Below are positions 7,987 through 15,902 of a stretch of DNA of 64,000 bases, one piece after another; position 1 is the first letter of the stretch; the number at the start of each line of letters is the position of its first letter. The position numbers were made by a program, and so were the translations under genes. The notes under the pieces were generated by a model that was not told the origin of the DNA, ran no database searches, and was given only the letters and a program-made list of their open reading frames with translations. Source of the DNA: Leptolyngbya sp. NIES-2104 (lineage in GTDB: Bacteria; Cyanobacteriota; Cyanobacteriia; Leptolyngbyales; Leptolyngbyaceae); contig NZ_BBWW01000001.1 in the NCBI RefSeq assembly GCF_001485215.1, positions 5,084,001-5,148,000 of the forward strand. Direction: 5' to 3'.

Positions 7987-8772
7987 ATGATGGCAACTCA
8001 ATCTTCTTTACGCTCTCGTGGGATGGAACTTCTGGTTTCGTATCACCAAAAACCCTCGGTGAGACTCCGCAATCAATTGGTACAGATGAATGCTGGTTTG
8101 GTTCGCAAGATTGCTCATCGGGTGAGTCATCAATGTGCGGAACCTTACGAAGACCTCGAACAAATTGGATACTTAGGACTGATTCGGGCGATCGAGCGGT
8201 TTAACCCGAATCAAGGTTGCGCTTTCAGCTCGTTCGCGGTTCCTTATATCCGAGGTGAAATGCTTCACTTCTTGCGCGATCGCGCTGGAACCGTCAAAAT
8301 TCCCCGTCGCTGGCAGCAACTGAACAAAGAAGGGCAACGAGTCCGCGAACAGCTTACAGAGGCTCTAGGTCGCCAACCCAGCGACGATGAGATTGCAGAT
8401 GTGTTGAAGGTTTCGGTGAACGAATGGCGTGAAAGCAAACTTGCGGCGAAGAACCGCTTACCGTTGAGCTTAGATGCCACAGTTTGCCAGCAATTAGATT
8501 CGCCAATGACTTTAGGTGATACGCTTCCCGATGCGCGATATCAAGCGCTACAAGTGCTAGAAGAAGACCGCCAACAGTTGCAGCGGGCATTGAACCAGCT
8601 CGAAGATAAAACACGAGAAGCGATCGAGTATGTCTTCCTACACGATCTGTCGCGCAAGGAAGTTGCAGAACAGATCGGAGTCAGTCCAATGACTGTAACT
8701 CGTCGTATTCATCGCGGCATTCAGCAAATGGTTGGACTGCTCCATCCTCAAGTCATGCAGAGCGATCCCTAA
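7987..8772 (+). CDS. sigF: RNA polymerase sigma factor SigF (group 3)
   Basis: SigF is an alternative sigma factor. In Synechocystis it is needed for pilus formation and motility. The 261-residue product matches that protein closely: RGMELLVSYH at the N-terminus, region 2 with EPYEDLEQIGYLGLIRAIERF near residue 53, FAVPYIRGEMLHFLRD near residue 82, region 3 with KIPRRWQQLNKEG, and region 4 helix-turn-helix with SRKEVAEQIGVSPMTVTRR near residue 217. Two consecutive ATG codons (7987, 7990) are possible starts and neither has a strong ribosome site. The pilus link is of interest because a Pil/Pix taxis operon lies further along in this window. Confidence 0.93.
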   Translation: MMATQSSLRSRGMELLVSYHQKPSVRLRNQLVQMNAGLVRKIAHRVSHQCAEPYEDLEQIGYLGLIRAIERFNPNQGCAFSSFAVPYIRGEMLHFLRDRAGTVKIPRRWQQLNKEGQRVREQLTEALGRQPSDDEIADVLKVSVNEWRESKLAAKNRLPLSLDATVCQQLDSPMTLGDTLPDARYQALQVLEEDRQQLQRALNQLEDKTREAIEYVFLHDLSRKEVAEQIGVSPMTVTRRIHRGIQQMVGLLHPQVMQSDP

Positions 8773-8805
8773 GTTCCTAACCAATTTTCCATTCATCTAT
8801 CAAGT

Positions 8806-8832
8806 CGCCGAATTGAAATGATCAGTTCGGCG
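8806..8832. terminator. Hairpin terminator after sigF
   Basis: CGCCGAATTGA at 8806-8816 pairs with TCAGTTCGGCG at 8822-8832 with one G-T type mismatch, followed by TTTCTTGTTTA. It sits between the sigF stop and the end of the convergent secreted-protein gene. Confidence 0.65.
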
Positions 8833-8840
8833 TTTCTTGT

Positions 8841-9557
8841 TTATCGACCCCCGATCGCAGGTTCTGTCTGAACGATTGGAGTCAGTAACGTTACGCGATC
8901 TCTTCTTACCAACATCGCTGCAAATCCTCGATCGCTCAAAATCTGCAAAATCGAATCCGCAACACCACGATCGGTCGTCTGCACTGCTAAGAGATAAGGG
9001 CGCTGCTGAAATGAGACCAATCCAATATTGCGATTCAAGACTTGCTGAACCTGAGAAGCCACTTCAGGACGATTGTAATGATTGACGATGACTGCAAAGC
9101 CGTCTCCGAGTCGCTGAGGACTGAAGCCTCCGGAGGTCGTGGCAGATTCGACCTGAGAGCGGACAGCTAAGGGTTGAACAGGTCGCGGTTGAACAGATGG
9201 CACCTCATCTCTAGCAACCTGACCGCCACCGGGAGGAGTTGCCACAAATGCCCGGAGCCGAACGGTGTCATTGAGATAATTTGCCCAAGACTTCGCGGTA
9301 TCTGCATCTTGGTAGCCGCCCACTCGTGTCACCGTTTCGCCGAAATAGTTGCAAACCGTCACATCAGCAGTACGAGAGACGACGCTGCGAACCCGCGCTT
9401 GAGAATCTGGAGTGCGGGTCACAATCAGCAAGAGGAATTCATTCGATCGAGGAGCCTGACAGTTCGGGAGTTGCGCTTGGGCTGAAGCAATATTCCCAAG
9501 GGCAAGGGCGACTCCAGTGAGACCTGTAAAAACCGATTGAAGCGTCGTCTGAGGCAT
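8841..9557 (-). CDS. Secreted protein with two SPOR-like halves, function unknown
   Basis: A 238-residue protein with a signal peptide (hydrophobic stretch TGLTGVALALGNIASAQA, likely cleaved after AQA near residue 28). The mature part has two similar segments. The first holds YFGETVTRVGGYQDADTAKSWANYL and the second VVNHYNRPEVASQVQQVL with LLAVQTTDRGVADSI. Both read like the alpha-beta repeats of sporulation-related SPOR domains. This is by appearance only, and peptidoglycan binding would be inference. It is encoded just upstream of, and possibly transcribed with, nothing obvious; ycf54 precedes it by 15 bases on the same strand. Confidence 0.7.
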   Translation of the reverse strand: MPQTTLQSVFTGLTGVALALGNIASAQAQLPNCQAPRSNEFLLLIVTRTPDSQARVRSVVSRTADVTVCNYFGETVTRVGGYQDADTAKSWANYLNDTVRLRAFVATPPGGGQVARDEVPSVQPRPVQPLAVRSQVESATTSGGFSPQRLGDGFAVIVNHYNRPEVASQVQQVLNRNIGLVSFQQRPYLLAVQTTDRGVADSILQILSDRGFAAMLVRRDRVTLLTPIVQTEPAIGGR

Positions 9558-9572
9558 AGAAATTAAGGGGGA

Positions 9573-9899
9573 CTAAGAAACAGCTTCCAAAGACCCCAGC
9601 GGGTTCGGAATCGCTTCCGATTGCTGGTACTCTCCGGTGATGACATATTCTAGTCGCAGCTTTAGCCAAGTAATAAATTGTTTGTTGGTCGAGACGATCG
9701 CGACACAAGGACGGGGACATTTGGCTTTGATTTCTGCCATTTCGGGTGCTTCAAGGAAAGCAGGTTCTTTGATCACCCAAAAATCGATTTCTCTGCCTTT
9801 GTCTTTGTAGTCGCGATACCGTTCTTTTAGAACCTCATCTATCGGTTCTTCTTCCAGCAAAAATTTCTGGCTTGCCAAAACATAGTGATAAGTCGTCAT
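9573..9899 (-). CDS. ycf54: Ycf54, MgPME cyclase complex protein
   Basis: Ycf54 (DUF2488) is an accessory factor of the oxidative magnesium-protoporphyrin monomethyl ester cyclase, which makes the fifth ring of chlorophyll. The 108-residue product has the typical size and N-terminal signature TTYHYVLASQKFLLEEEP, followed by EIDFWVIKEPAFLEAPE and a region with CPRPCVAIVSTN. This matches Synechocystis Sll1780 as I remember it. The gene lies 34 bases downstream of pdxJ on the same strand, with the secreted-protein gene following, so the three could be one transcript. Confidence 0.92.
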   Translation of the reverse strand: MTTYHYVLASQKFLLEEEPIDEVLKERYRDYKDKGREIDFWVIKEPAFLEAPEMAEIKAKCPRPCVAIVSTNKQFITWLKLRLEYVITGEYQQSEAIPNPLGSLEAVS

Positions 9900-9933
9900 A
9901 TTGATCAGTCCTTTTTCAAAAAATCCGGAAGGG

Positions 9934-10656
9934 TTAGAGTTCGCCGCGAATGGCTTGTTTCATTTCTCTCACCGCTCGTTCTAAACCAACGAGAACGGCG
10001 CGACTAATGATCGTGTGTCCAATATTCAATTCTTCCATGCCGGGGAGTCGTGCGATCGGTTGAACGTTCCAATAGGTCAATCCGTGTCCGGCATTAATTC
10101 GGAGTCCAGCCGCGATCGCAATTTCACACCCCTGCGCCAGAATCTCTAATTCCTTCGCTTGTCCTTCTTCGGAATATGATCCGGCATATTGTCCGGTGTG
10201 CAGTTCGATGAATTTTGCACCTGTGGCAGCGGACGCTTCAATTTGTTCAAAATCAGCATCGATAAAGAGACTGACTGGAATTCCTGCACTTTGCAGCGTT
10301 CCAACCACTTCAGTCATGCGCTGGAGTTGTCCCGCGATTTCGAGTCCGCCTTCGGTCGTGACTTCCTCGCGTTTTTCAGGAACGAGGGTGACGTAATCGG
10401 GTTTGATATCGAGTGCGATCGATACCATTTCATCGGTCGCAGCCATTTCTAGGTTCAAATGAGTGCGAACGGTTTGACGCAGAAGTTGGACATCGTGATC
10501 TTGAATGTGACGGCGATCTTCGCGTAAGTGAACGGTGATGCCGTCAGCTCCAGCAAGTTCGGCGAGGACGGCAGCGGCAACGGGATCAGGCTCAACCGTA
10601 CGGCGAGCTTGGCGGATGGTTGCGATGTGGTCAATGTTGACACCAAGAGTAGGCAA
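9934..10656 (-). CDS. pdxJ: Pyridoxine 5'-phosphate synthase PdxJ
   Basis: PdxJ condenses 1-deoxyxylulose 5-phosphate with aminoacetone phosphate to form pyridoxine 5'-phosphate, the last ring-closing step of vitamin B6 synthesis. The 240-residue protein begins with [16 protein letters not shown] and contains the conserved [18 protein letters not shown] near residue 35, [27 protein letters not shown] and GHGLTY. All are hallmarks of the family's TIM barrel. Length is typical. Cyanobacteria that use this pathway also need PdxA, which is not in the window. Confidence 0.97.
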   Translation of the reverse strand: MPTLGVNIDHIATIRQARRTVEPDPVAAAVLAELAGADGITVHLREDRRHIQDHDVQLLRQTVRTHLNLEMAATDEMVSIALDIKPDYVTLVPEKREEVTTEGGLEIAGQLQRMTEVVGTLQSAGIPVSLFIDADFEQIEASAATGAKFIELHTGQYAGSYSEEGQAKELEILAQGCEIAIAAGLRINAGHGLTYWNVQPIARLPGMEELNIGHTIISRAVLVGLERAVREMKQAIRGEL

Positions 10657-11076
10657 AGTTCGGCTCCCAAAGCTTCAGGCAATTATTTTATCGCGTTCGT
10701 TTCAGGTTCTGCGTTTAGCGGATGTTTGAAAAATGGTCGATCGTTGCCACATCCCGCCCTGAAATGAATTTTGGGCTAATCGACGAAAGTCCTTTGAAAA
10801 GGACTAAGAAACTGCAACTGGCTCCGAGTCTACTGAAGTAGACTTTCCACCATTAGCCCGAAATTCTATTTCAGGGCGAGACGCAATCGAAGCGAAATGA
10901 CTTTTTATGCTTTTCAAACACTCTCTTAGATAGAGTGAAGCGCGATCGAGAATCCGTATTCTGAAAAAAGATTGCAATTCTTAATCGAAGAAATTAAGAA
11001 ACATTTCTAAGATCGTTGAATTTCGTTAAAATTTGCTTAACGAAACGATACAAATACTCACCCATCGAGCCTCGTT
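10657..11076. other. Intergenic region with palindromic repeat, upstream of cytochrome b-like gene
   Basis: The 420-bp gap separates divergent pdxJ and the cytochrome b-like gene. About half is occupied by the repeat at 10723-10920. The remainder (10921-11076) is AT-rich, and probably holds the promoter for the gene at 11077, but I cannot identify a specific box. I see no ORF. Confidence 0.6.
10723..10920. repeat. Nested palindromic repeat element, copy 3
   Basis: The outer arms are TGTTTGAAAA at 10723-10732 and TTTTCAAACA at 10911-10920, the same termini as copy 1. The inner arms at 10755-10780 (CGCCCTGAAATGAATTTTGG, then GCTAAT) and 10852-10878 pair with few mismatches. The loop contains AAGTCCTTTGAAAAGGACT, equivalent to the small AGTCC stem of copy 2. 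The right flank (CGCAATCGAAGCGAAATGAC) also matches copies 1 and 2 in kind. Confidence 0.8.
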
Positions 11077-11754
11077 ATGCTAAATCCTGCCTTTATCCTG
11101 CGACGGTTATCGACTGTTCTTGCCGTTTCGATTCTCACGCTTACCTTGGTCGCTGCAACTTCTGGAATTTTGATTGCGTTTTATTACATTCCGACAGCGG
11201 GCGGCGCATACGATTCTCTGCAACAGATTGATACAGAAGTTCCTTATGGTTGGCTGGTTCACACCCTACACAATTTGTCGGGCAACTTCGTGATCGTATT
11301 GGGTCTTGTGCAAATCGTCGTAATGTTCTTGGGTGAGCGGTTCCGCCGCAGTTGGTTAACGGCTTGGATTAGCGGAATTTTCTTTACGCTGAGCGCGATC
11401 GGTCTAAGCTGGACGGCAATGATTCTCAACTGGAATCAACTCGGTTTCTGGCGGCTCAAAATCGAATTGGGCACGATCGAGGCGATTCCCTTCATCGGTG
11501 CAACTTTACGCGACATTATCACGGGTGGATCAGTTGGAACGTTGACGGTCGCTCATTTGTACACGCTGCATAGTTATGTGGTTTCGTTAGCGGCACTCGG
11601 ATTATCGATCGTGCATTTAGGCGCGTTGCTGTTTCAAGAAAAAGAGATGCAGGCAGAAAAAGTTGCGACTCCTGTGGTTAAACCTGTTCCGCAACCAGAA
11701 ATTGAACAACAGCCTGCACTTGCAACGGATTCGGAAGTACAATCCCCTATCTAG
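11077..11754 (+). CDS. Cytochrome b N-terminal domain protein (cyt b6-like, one haem ligand replaced)
   Basis: A 225-residue membrane protein aligned by eye with cytochrome b6 of the b6f complex: SGILIAFYYIPT, TEVPYGWLVHTLHNLSGN and a second His-pair helix. In b6 the first helix has His86 and His100, 14 residues apart. Here His65 is followed 14 residues later by Gln79 instead of His. The second pair is intact (His165 and His180, 15 apart, as in b6). The Cys that holds the extra haem c in b6 is absent, since the first 50 residues have no Cys. After four helices comes a soluble tail rich in Pro, Glu and Val (about 188-225). It is probably an electron-transfer or regulatory paralogue rather than petB. 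No petD, Rieske or cytochrome f gene is nearby. Confidence 0.85.
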   Translation: MLNPAFILRRLSTVLAVSILTLTLVAATSGILIAFYYIPTAGGAYDSLQQIDTEVPYGWLVHTLHNLSGNFVIVLGLVQIVVMFLGERFRRSWLTAWISGIFFTLSAIGLSWTAMILNWNQLGFWRLKIELGTIEAIPFIGATLRDIITGGSVGTLTVAHLYTLHSYVVSLAALGLSIVHLGALLFQEKEMQAEKVATPVVKPVPQPEIEQQPALATDSEVQSPI

Positions 11755-11819
11755 AGGAATTTCAATCGTCCCAGTCTCGGATACGATAATTCTGCATCTT
11801 CGTTCCTCAGAGCCTCAAC

Positions 11820-14426
11820 ATGCGGCTATCGAGATTTAAATTGAGTGCGGTGTCACCGAAGCAACTCGCAGTTTTTGAGGCGTGCTTAATCGGATTCGTA
11901 TCAGGATTGGCGGCGGTTGCTCTCAAGCAAGGAGTCGGCTGGCTTGGTCAGTGGCGATTACAAACCGCGACGATTTATCCTGCTTGGATTGTCCTACCGG
12001 CGATCGGCATTTTGGCGGGATTGTTGGCAGGGTGGATCATTGAACAATTCGCACCCGAAGCCGCAGGAAGCGGAATTCCTCAAGTCAAAGCGGCTTTGGG
12101 TGGCGTTTCGAGTGCTTTGAATGTGAGAGTGGCGATCGCGAAACTCGTCACCACGTTACTCGCACTCGGATCAGGTTTAAATTTAGGACGGCAAGGTCCA
12201 ACGGTTCAAATCGGAGCCGCGATCGCAGCGCAGTTAAGCGATTGGGTTCCGACTTCTCCGATTCACCGCAGACAATTGATCGCAGCGGGAGCGGCGGCGG
12301 GATTAGCGGCGGGATTTAATGCCCCGATCGCTGGTGTTTTATTCGTTGTCGAAGAGCTTTTACAGGATGTCTCAGGGCTGACTCTGGGAACGGCAATCTT
12401 GGCATCGTTTGTGGGTGCGGTGGTATCGAGACTTTTAGGAGGAAACGGATTTAACGGCACTCCATACGGAATCGAGGTTATGACGAGCTTCAGTGTCGAA
12501 TCGATTCCGATCTTTTTGCTGGTGGGAGTGGTATCGGGACTGCTTGGATCGCTGTTTGTTCGGGGAATTCTGTTTAGCTTAAAAGTAAACAGCAAGATCT
12601 TGAATTGGAGTTTACCGTTTCGGATTGCGTTTGCAGGGGGACTTTCTGGATTAGCGATCGCGATTCTTCCGGGTGCTCTCCGCGATGGTGCCAGTCTTCA
12701 AGAAGTTTGGATTACGGGTGAATGGGGTTGGCGAATTACTGCGGTCATTTTCATCACCAAATTTATTCTGACTCTAGTTGCATTTGGGTCAGGTGCGCCG
12801 GGTGGATTGTTTGCGCCTTCGTTGATTTTGGGATCTGCGCTCGGTTATCTCATTAGTTTTGCGGCTCAGAGTATTGAAAATGCTGGAGTTCCGCTCGGTT
12901 TGGATCTGAGTGAATCACTGACCACAACCGCAGCACTGACGGGAATGGGAGCATTTTTTAGTGCGGTGACTCGTGGACCAATTACCGCGATCGTCATTGT
13001 CTTCGAGATGACCACGGATTTCAATATTGTTCTACCGTTGATGATTGGATCTGTGACCGCTTATTTAGTTGCAGAAAGTACATTTAGTGGGTCGATTTAT
13101 AAACATTTATTGGAATATCGAGGAATACAACTGCAATCAAATCCAGAAATGGAAACGCGGTTGTCTGGTTTGATTGCGGAAGATTTAATGCAGCGACGAG
13201 TCGAAACGTTATCGAGTCAGATTAGTTTAGATGAAGCAATTCAGGCATTTTCTCGATCGCATCATCGCGGCTTTCCCGTGATTGACAATGGAATCTTAGT
13301 TGGAATCGTAACAGAAACAGATTTATCTCACATCACTGAACGCTGTTTAGATCACACTCAGCCTTTGAGTGAAATCATGACTCCCAGACCTGTGACTGTG
13401 CATCCTAAAGATCCGTTAAGTCAGGTTTTATATTTACTGAATCGCTACAAGATCAGTCGCTTACCTGTGATCGATCGTAGAAAATTAGTCGGCATTATCA
13501 CCCGCGCTGATATCATTCGAGCCGAATCCGATAAGCTCTCGAACTCGACCCAAATTGGACCGCAACCAGAGCCGTCTTACGTGGTTTATCAAACTCGCGC
13601 ACCAGAAACCGGAAAAGGTCGGGTATTAGTGCCGATCGCGAATCCTCAAACCGCAGGACGACTCTTACAAATGGCAGCCGCGATCGCACACGATCGAGAA
13701 TACGAATTGGAATGTTTGCAGGTTATCCCGATCGCCCGTCATCGCAATCCTGCCGAAACCGCCGTTTCAACCACAATCAGCCGCAAACTTCTCAAAAAAG
13801 CCGCCCACTTAGGAAAACAATGGGATATTTCCGTTCATACTCAAGTTCGCGTGACTCATGAGATTTCCCAAGCGATTCTCGAAACCATTAAAGAACGTCA
13901 CATCGACTTGATCATCATGGGCTGGAACGGTGAAACCTCGACACCCGGACGCATTTTTGGCAATGTCGTCGATACGATGATTCGTCAAGCCAGTTGCGAT
14001 GTCGTCCTCGTGAAATTTGGCGAGGGAACGACCCTCGATCGCTGGCTCATTCCCACCGCAGGCGGTCCCAATTCTCGCCAAGCAATTCAACTGATGCCTG
14101 CGATCGCACAATTATCGAATCACCCAGAAATCTGCTTGTGCCAAATCCACCAACCGCAGCGGGACTTACCTGATCCGAATTCGCTCAATCAAGCCATGAA
14201 GTATTTGAGTGAAAAGATTGCTTGTCCGGTCGAACTGATGCCCGTTTGCGCGGATTCTGTTTCTGGTGCGGTCATCGATCTCGCTCAAAAAGATCAGTGT
14301 GATGTGATTGTGTTAGGGGCGACTCGTGAGGGATTTTTGCAGCAAGCGATTCAAGGCAATATTCCTGAAGCGATCGCTCGCCGCTGTGATTGCACCGTTG
14401 TCTTAGTTCGGGGCGCAATTTCGTAA
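11820..14426 (+). CDS. ClC-type chloride channel/antiporter with CBS pair and USP domains
   Basis: An 868-residue fusion. Residues 1-430 form a ClC membrane core with GSGIPQVKAAL near residue 82 and GAPGGLFAPSLILG near residue 325. Residues 450-575 hold two CBS domains (starting SGLIAEDLMQRR), which usually bind adenine nucleotides. Residues 595-865 hold two universal-stress-protein-like domains (GRVLVPIANP, IMGWNG, CDVVLVKFGEG; then CDVIVLGATREG and TVVLVRGA). The gating segment reads GRQGPTVQIG, with Gln125 where the ClC gating Glu normally is. It is monocistronic in appearance, 65 bases after the cytochrome b-like gene. ClC-CBS-USP fusions are known in cyanobacteria, and the cargo ion here is not proven. 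Confidence 0.93.
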   Translation: MRLSRFKLSAVSPKQLAVFEACLIGFVSGLAAVALKQGVGWLGQWRLQTATIYPAWIVLPAIGILAGLLAGWIIEQFAPEAAGSGIPQVKAALGGVSSALNVRVAIAKLVTTLLALGSGLNLGRQGPTVQIGAAIAAQLSDWVPTSPIHRRQLIAAGAAAGLAAGFNAPIAGVLFVVEELLQDVSGLTLGTAILASFVGAVVSRLLGGNGFNGTPYGIEVMTSFSVESIPIFLLVGVVSGLLGSLFVRGILFSLKVNSKILNWSLPFRIAFAGGLSGLAIAILPGALRDGASLQEVWITGEWGWRITAVIFITKFILTLVAFGSGAPGGLFAPSLILGSALGYLISFAAQSIENAGVPLGLDLSESLTTTAALTGMGAFFSAVTRGPITAIVIVFEMTTDFNIVLPLMIGSVTAYLVAESTFSGSIYKHLLEYRGIQLQSNPEMETRLSGLIAEDLMQRRVETLSSQISLDEAIQAFSRSHHRGFPVIDNGILVGIVTETDLSHITERCLDHTQPLSEIMTPRPVTVHPKDPLSQVLYLLNRYKISRLPVIDRRKLVGIITRADIIRAESDKLSNSTQIGPQPEPSYVVYQTRAPETGKGRVLVPIANPQTAGRLLQMAAAIAHDREYELECLQVIPIARHRNPAETAVSTTISRKLLKKAAHLGKQWDISVHTQVRVTHEISQAILETIKERHIDLIIMGWNGETSTPGRIFGNVVDTMIRQASCDVVLVKFGEGTTLDRWLIPTAGGPNSRQAIQLMPAIAQLSNHPEICLCQIHQPQRDLPDPNSLNQAMKYLSEKIACPVELMPVCADSVSGAVIDLAQKDQCDVIVLGATREGFLQQAIQGNIPEAIARRCDCTVVLVRGAIS

Positions 14427-14599
14427 CAGTACAAATAAATTAAAAATTTCTGCAATTCCCTCAATTTTTAGCGAATCTTGATAATTTGATGTGGCTTGGA
14501 ATACATTTTACGATCGCCCGAATTCGTGATAATCCGAGCATCAAACACTTGTTTGCCTCGCTCCCACACCTCACCGTTTTGTTTTAATCACTGCAAAAT

Positions 14600-15841
14600 A
14601 TGACACAGTATTGGCTTTCTCGACTGCTCCGACAAGCTGGATTTGCAATTGCACTAGGCTCGATCGTGGGAGCTTGCGGAACCGGAAACACCCCAAACCA
14701 AACCGCATCTTCTCCAGGAGCAACAGGCGGCAGCGGCGATTTCGTTGTGGGAATGATCTTAGTCGGACCCCGAAACGACGCAGGCTGGAACCAAGCACAC
14801 TTTGAAGGCATCGAAACCGCAGTCAAAAACGTACCTGGAAGTAAATTAGAATTCGTCGATAAAGTGAACCCTGCTGATCGCCCAAACGTCAAAGGGTCTC
14901 AAGTTGCCGATGATCTGATCGCAAAAGGCGCGAAGCTCGTTATTTTCAACTCTGACGACTTTAAAGACGATGCCCTCGAAACTGCGAAAAAGCATCCGTC
15001 CGTCAAAGTAATCCACGCTTCCGGTGACTATGCCTGGAAAGAAGGACAGAACTTTAAGAGCCAACCTAACCTGACTAACATCATGGGACGGATGGAGTTC
15101 GGCAAAATGATCGCAGGTTGCTCGGCGGCATTAGGCAGTCAAACCGGAAAAATCGGCTATCTTGGACCGCTGATCAATGACGAAACGCGGCGTTACAGTT
15201 CTGCTGCATTCCTGGGTGCGAAATATTGCTGGGAGAACTATCGTAAACGCCCTGCTGCTGACTTGAACTTCAAAGTCACCTGGATCGGTTTCTGGTTCAA
15301 CATTCCAGGCAAAACGCTCGATCCGACAAAGGTTGCAGATGACTACTACAACGGCGGCTTTGATGTAGTCATGAGCGGAATTGATACCCCTGAAGCAGCC
15401 GTTCAAGGGAAAAAAGCAGCCGACGCGGGTAAGCCTGTGAAATTCGTTCACTATGATTTGGAAACGGGATGTACGCTTGCACCTAACATCTGTTTAGGTG
15501 TGCCGTTCTACCGTTGGTCACTGCCCTACACAGATTCAGTTCAGAAAGCCAGATCGGGCAACTATCCGAGCGAATTTGTCTGGTCTGGTGTAGATTTCCA
15601 AAATCTGACTTCACCGCAGAAAGGCATGATCGGCTTCAATTCAGGACAAGCATTGGGCGAGAACAAGAAGTTTCTCGATGAGTTTGTCAAGGGAATGGCA
15701 GACGGCAGCATCAATCTCTACAAAGGTCCGATCAAATTCCAAGATGGAACCGATTTTGTCAAAGCGGGAGCAACCGCAACCGATCAGCAAATTTGGTATA
15801 TGCCGCAGTTATTAGCGGGAATGGAAGGTCCAAGTAAATAG
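14600..15841 (+). CDS. BMP family ABC transporter substrate-binding lipoprotein
   Basis: The 413-residue product is the binding subunit of a BMP (PnrA/Med)-type importer, a group that usually takes up nucleosides or similar small ligands. It has a lipoprotein signal ending in SIVGAC (Cys near residue 26), a Gly/Ser/Ala-rich linker, and then a typical BMP start FVVGMILVGPRNDAGWNQAH. Later signatures are ASGDYAWKEG, RMEFGKMIAGCSAA, VMSGIDTPEAA and MIGFNSGQALGENKKFLDEF. The ATPase and permease genes follow, separated by a strong hairpin. The ligand cannot be read from sequence. Confidence 0.92.
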   Translation: MTQYWLSRLLRQAGFAIALGSIVGACGTGNTPNQTASSPGATGGSGDFVVGMILVGPRNDAGWNQAHFEGIETAVKNVPGSKLEFVDKVNPADRPNVKGSQVADDLIAKGAKLVIFNSDDFKDDALETAKKHPSVKVIHASGDYAWKEGQNFKSQPNLTNIMGRMEFGKMIAGCSAALGSQTGKIGYLGPLINDETRRYSSAAFLGAKYCWENYRKRPAADLNFKVTWIGFWFNIPGKTLDPTKVADDYYNGGFDVVMSGIDTPEAAVQGKKAADAGKPVKFVHYDLETGCTLAPNICLGVPFYRWSLPYTDSVQKARSGNYPSEFVWSGVDFQNLTSPQKGMIGFNSGQALGENKKFLDEFVKGMADGSINLYKGPIKFQDGTDFVKAGATATDQQIWYMPQLLAGMEGPSK

Positions 15842-15846
15842 AATGA

Positions 15847-15880
15847 AAAGTGGTTCGTAGTCGATACGAACCACTTTTTC
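15847..15880 (+). terminator. Strong hairpin with T-run between BMP gene and ABC ATPase gene
   Basis: A perfect 13-bp stem (AAAGTGGTTCGTA at 15847-15859, complement 15865-15877) with a 5-base loop, followed by TTTTCTTATT. It is a textbook intrinsic terminator. Placed inside a transporter operon it would lower expression of the ATPase and permease relative to the binding protein. Confidence 0.85.
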
Positions 15881-15902
15881 TTATTGCTATGTGAAAGAAA
15901 GT

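Noticed and set aside
7866-8204. 112-residue ORF overlapping the start of sigF
   Set aside because: It overlaps the well-conserved SigF N-terminal region in another frame.
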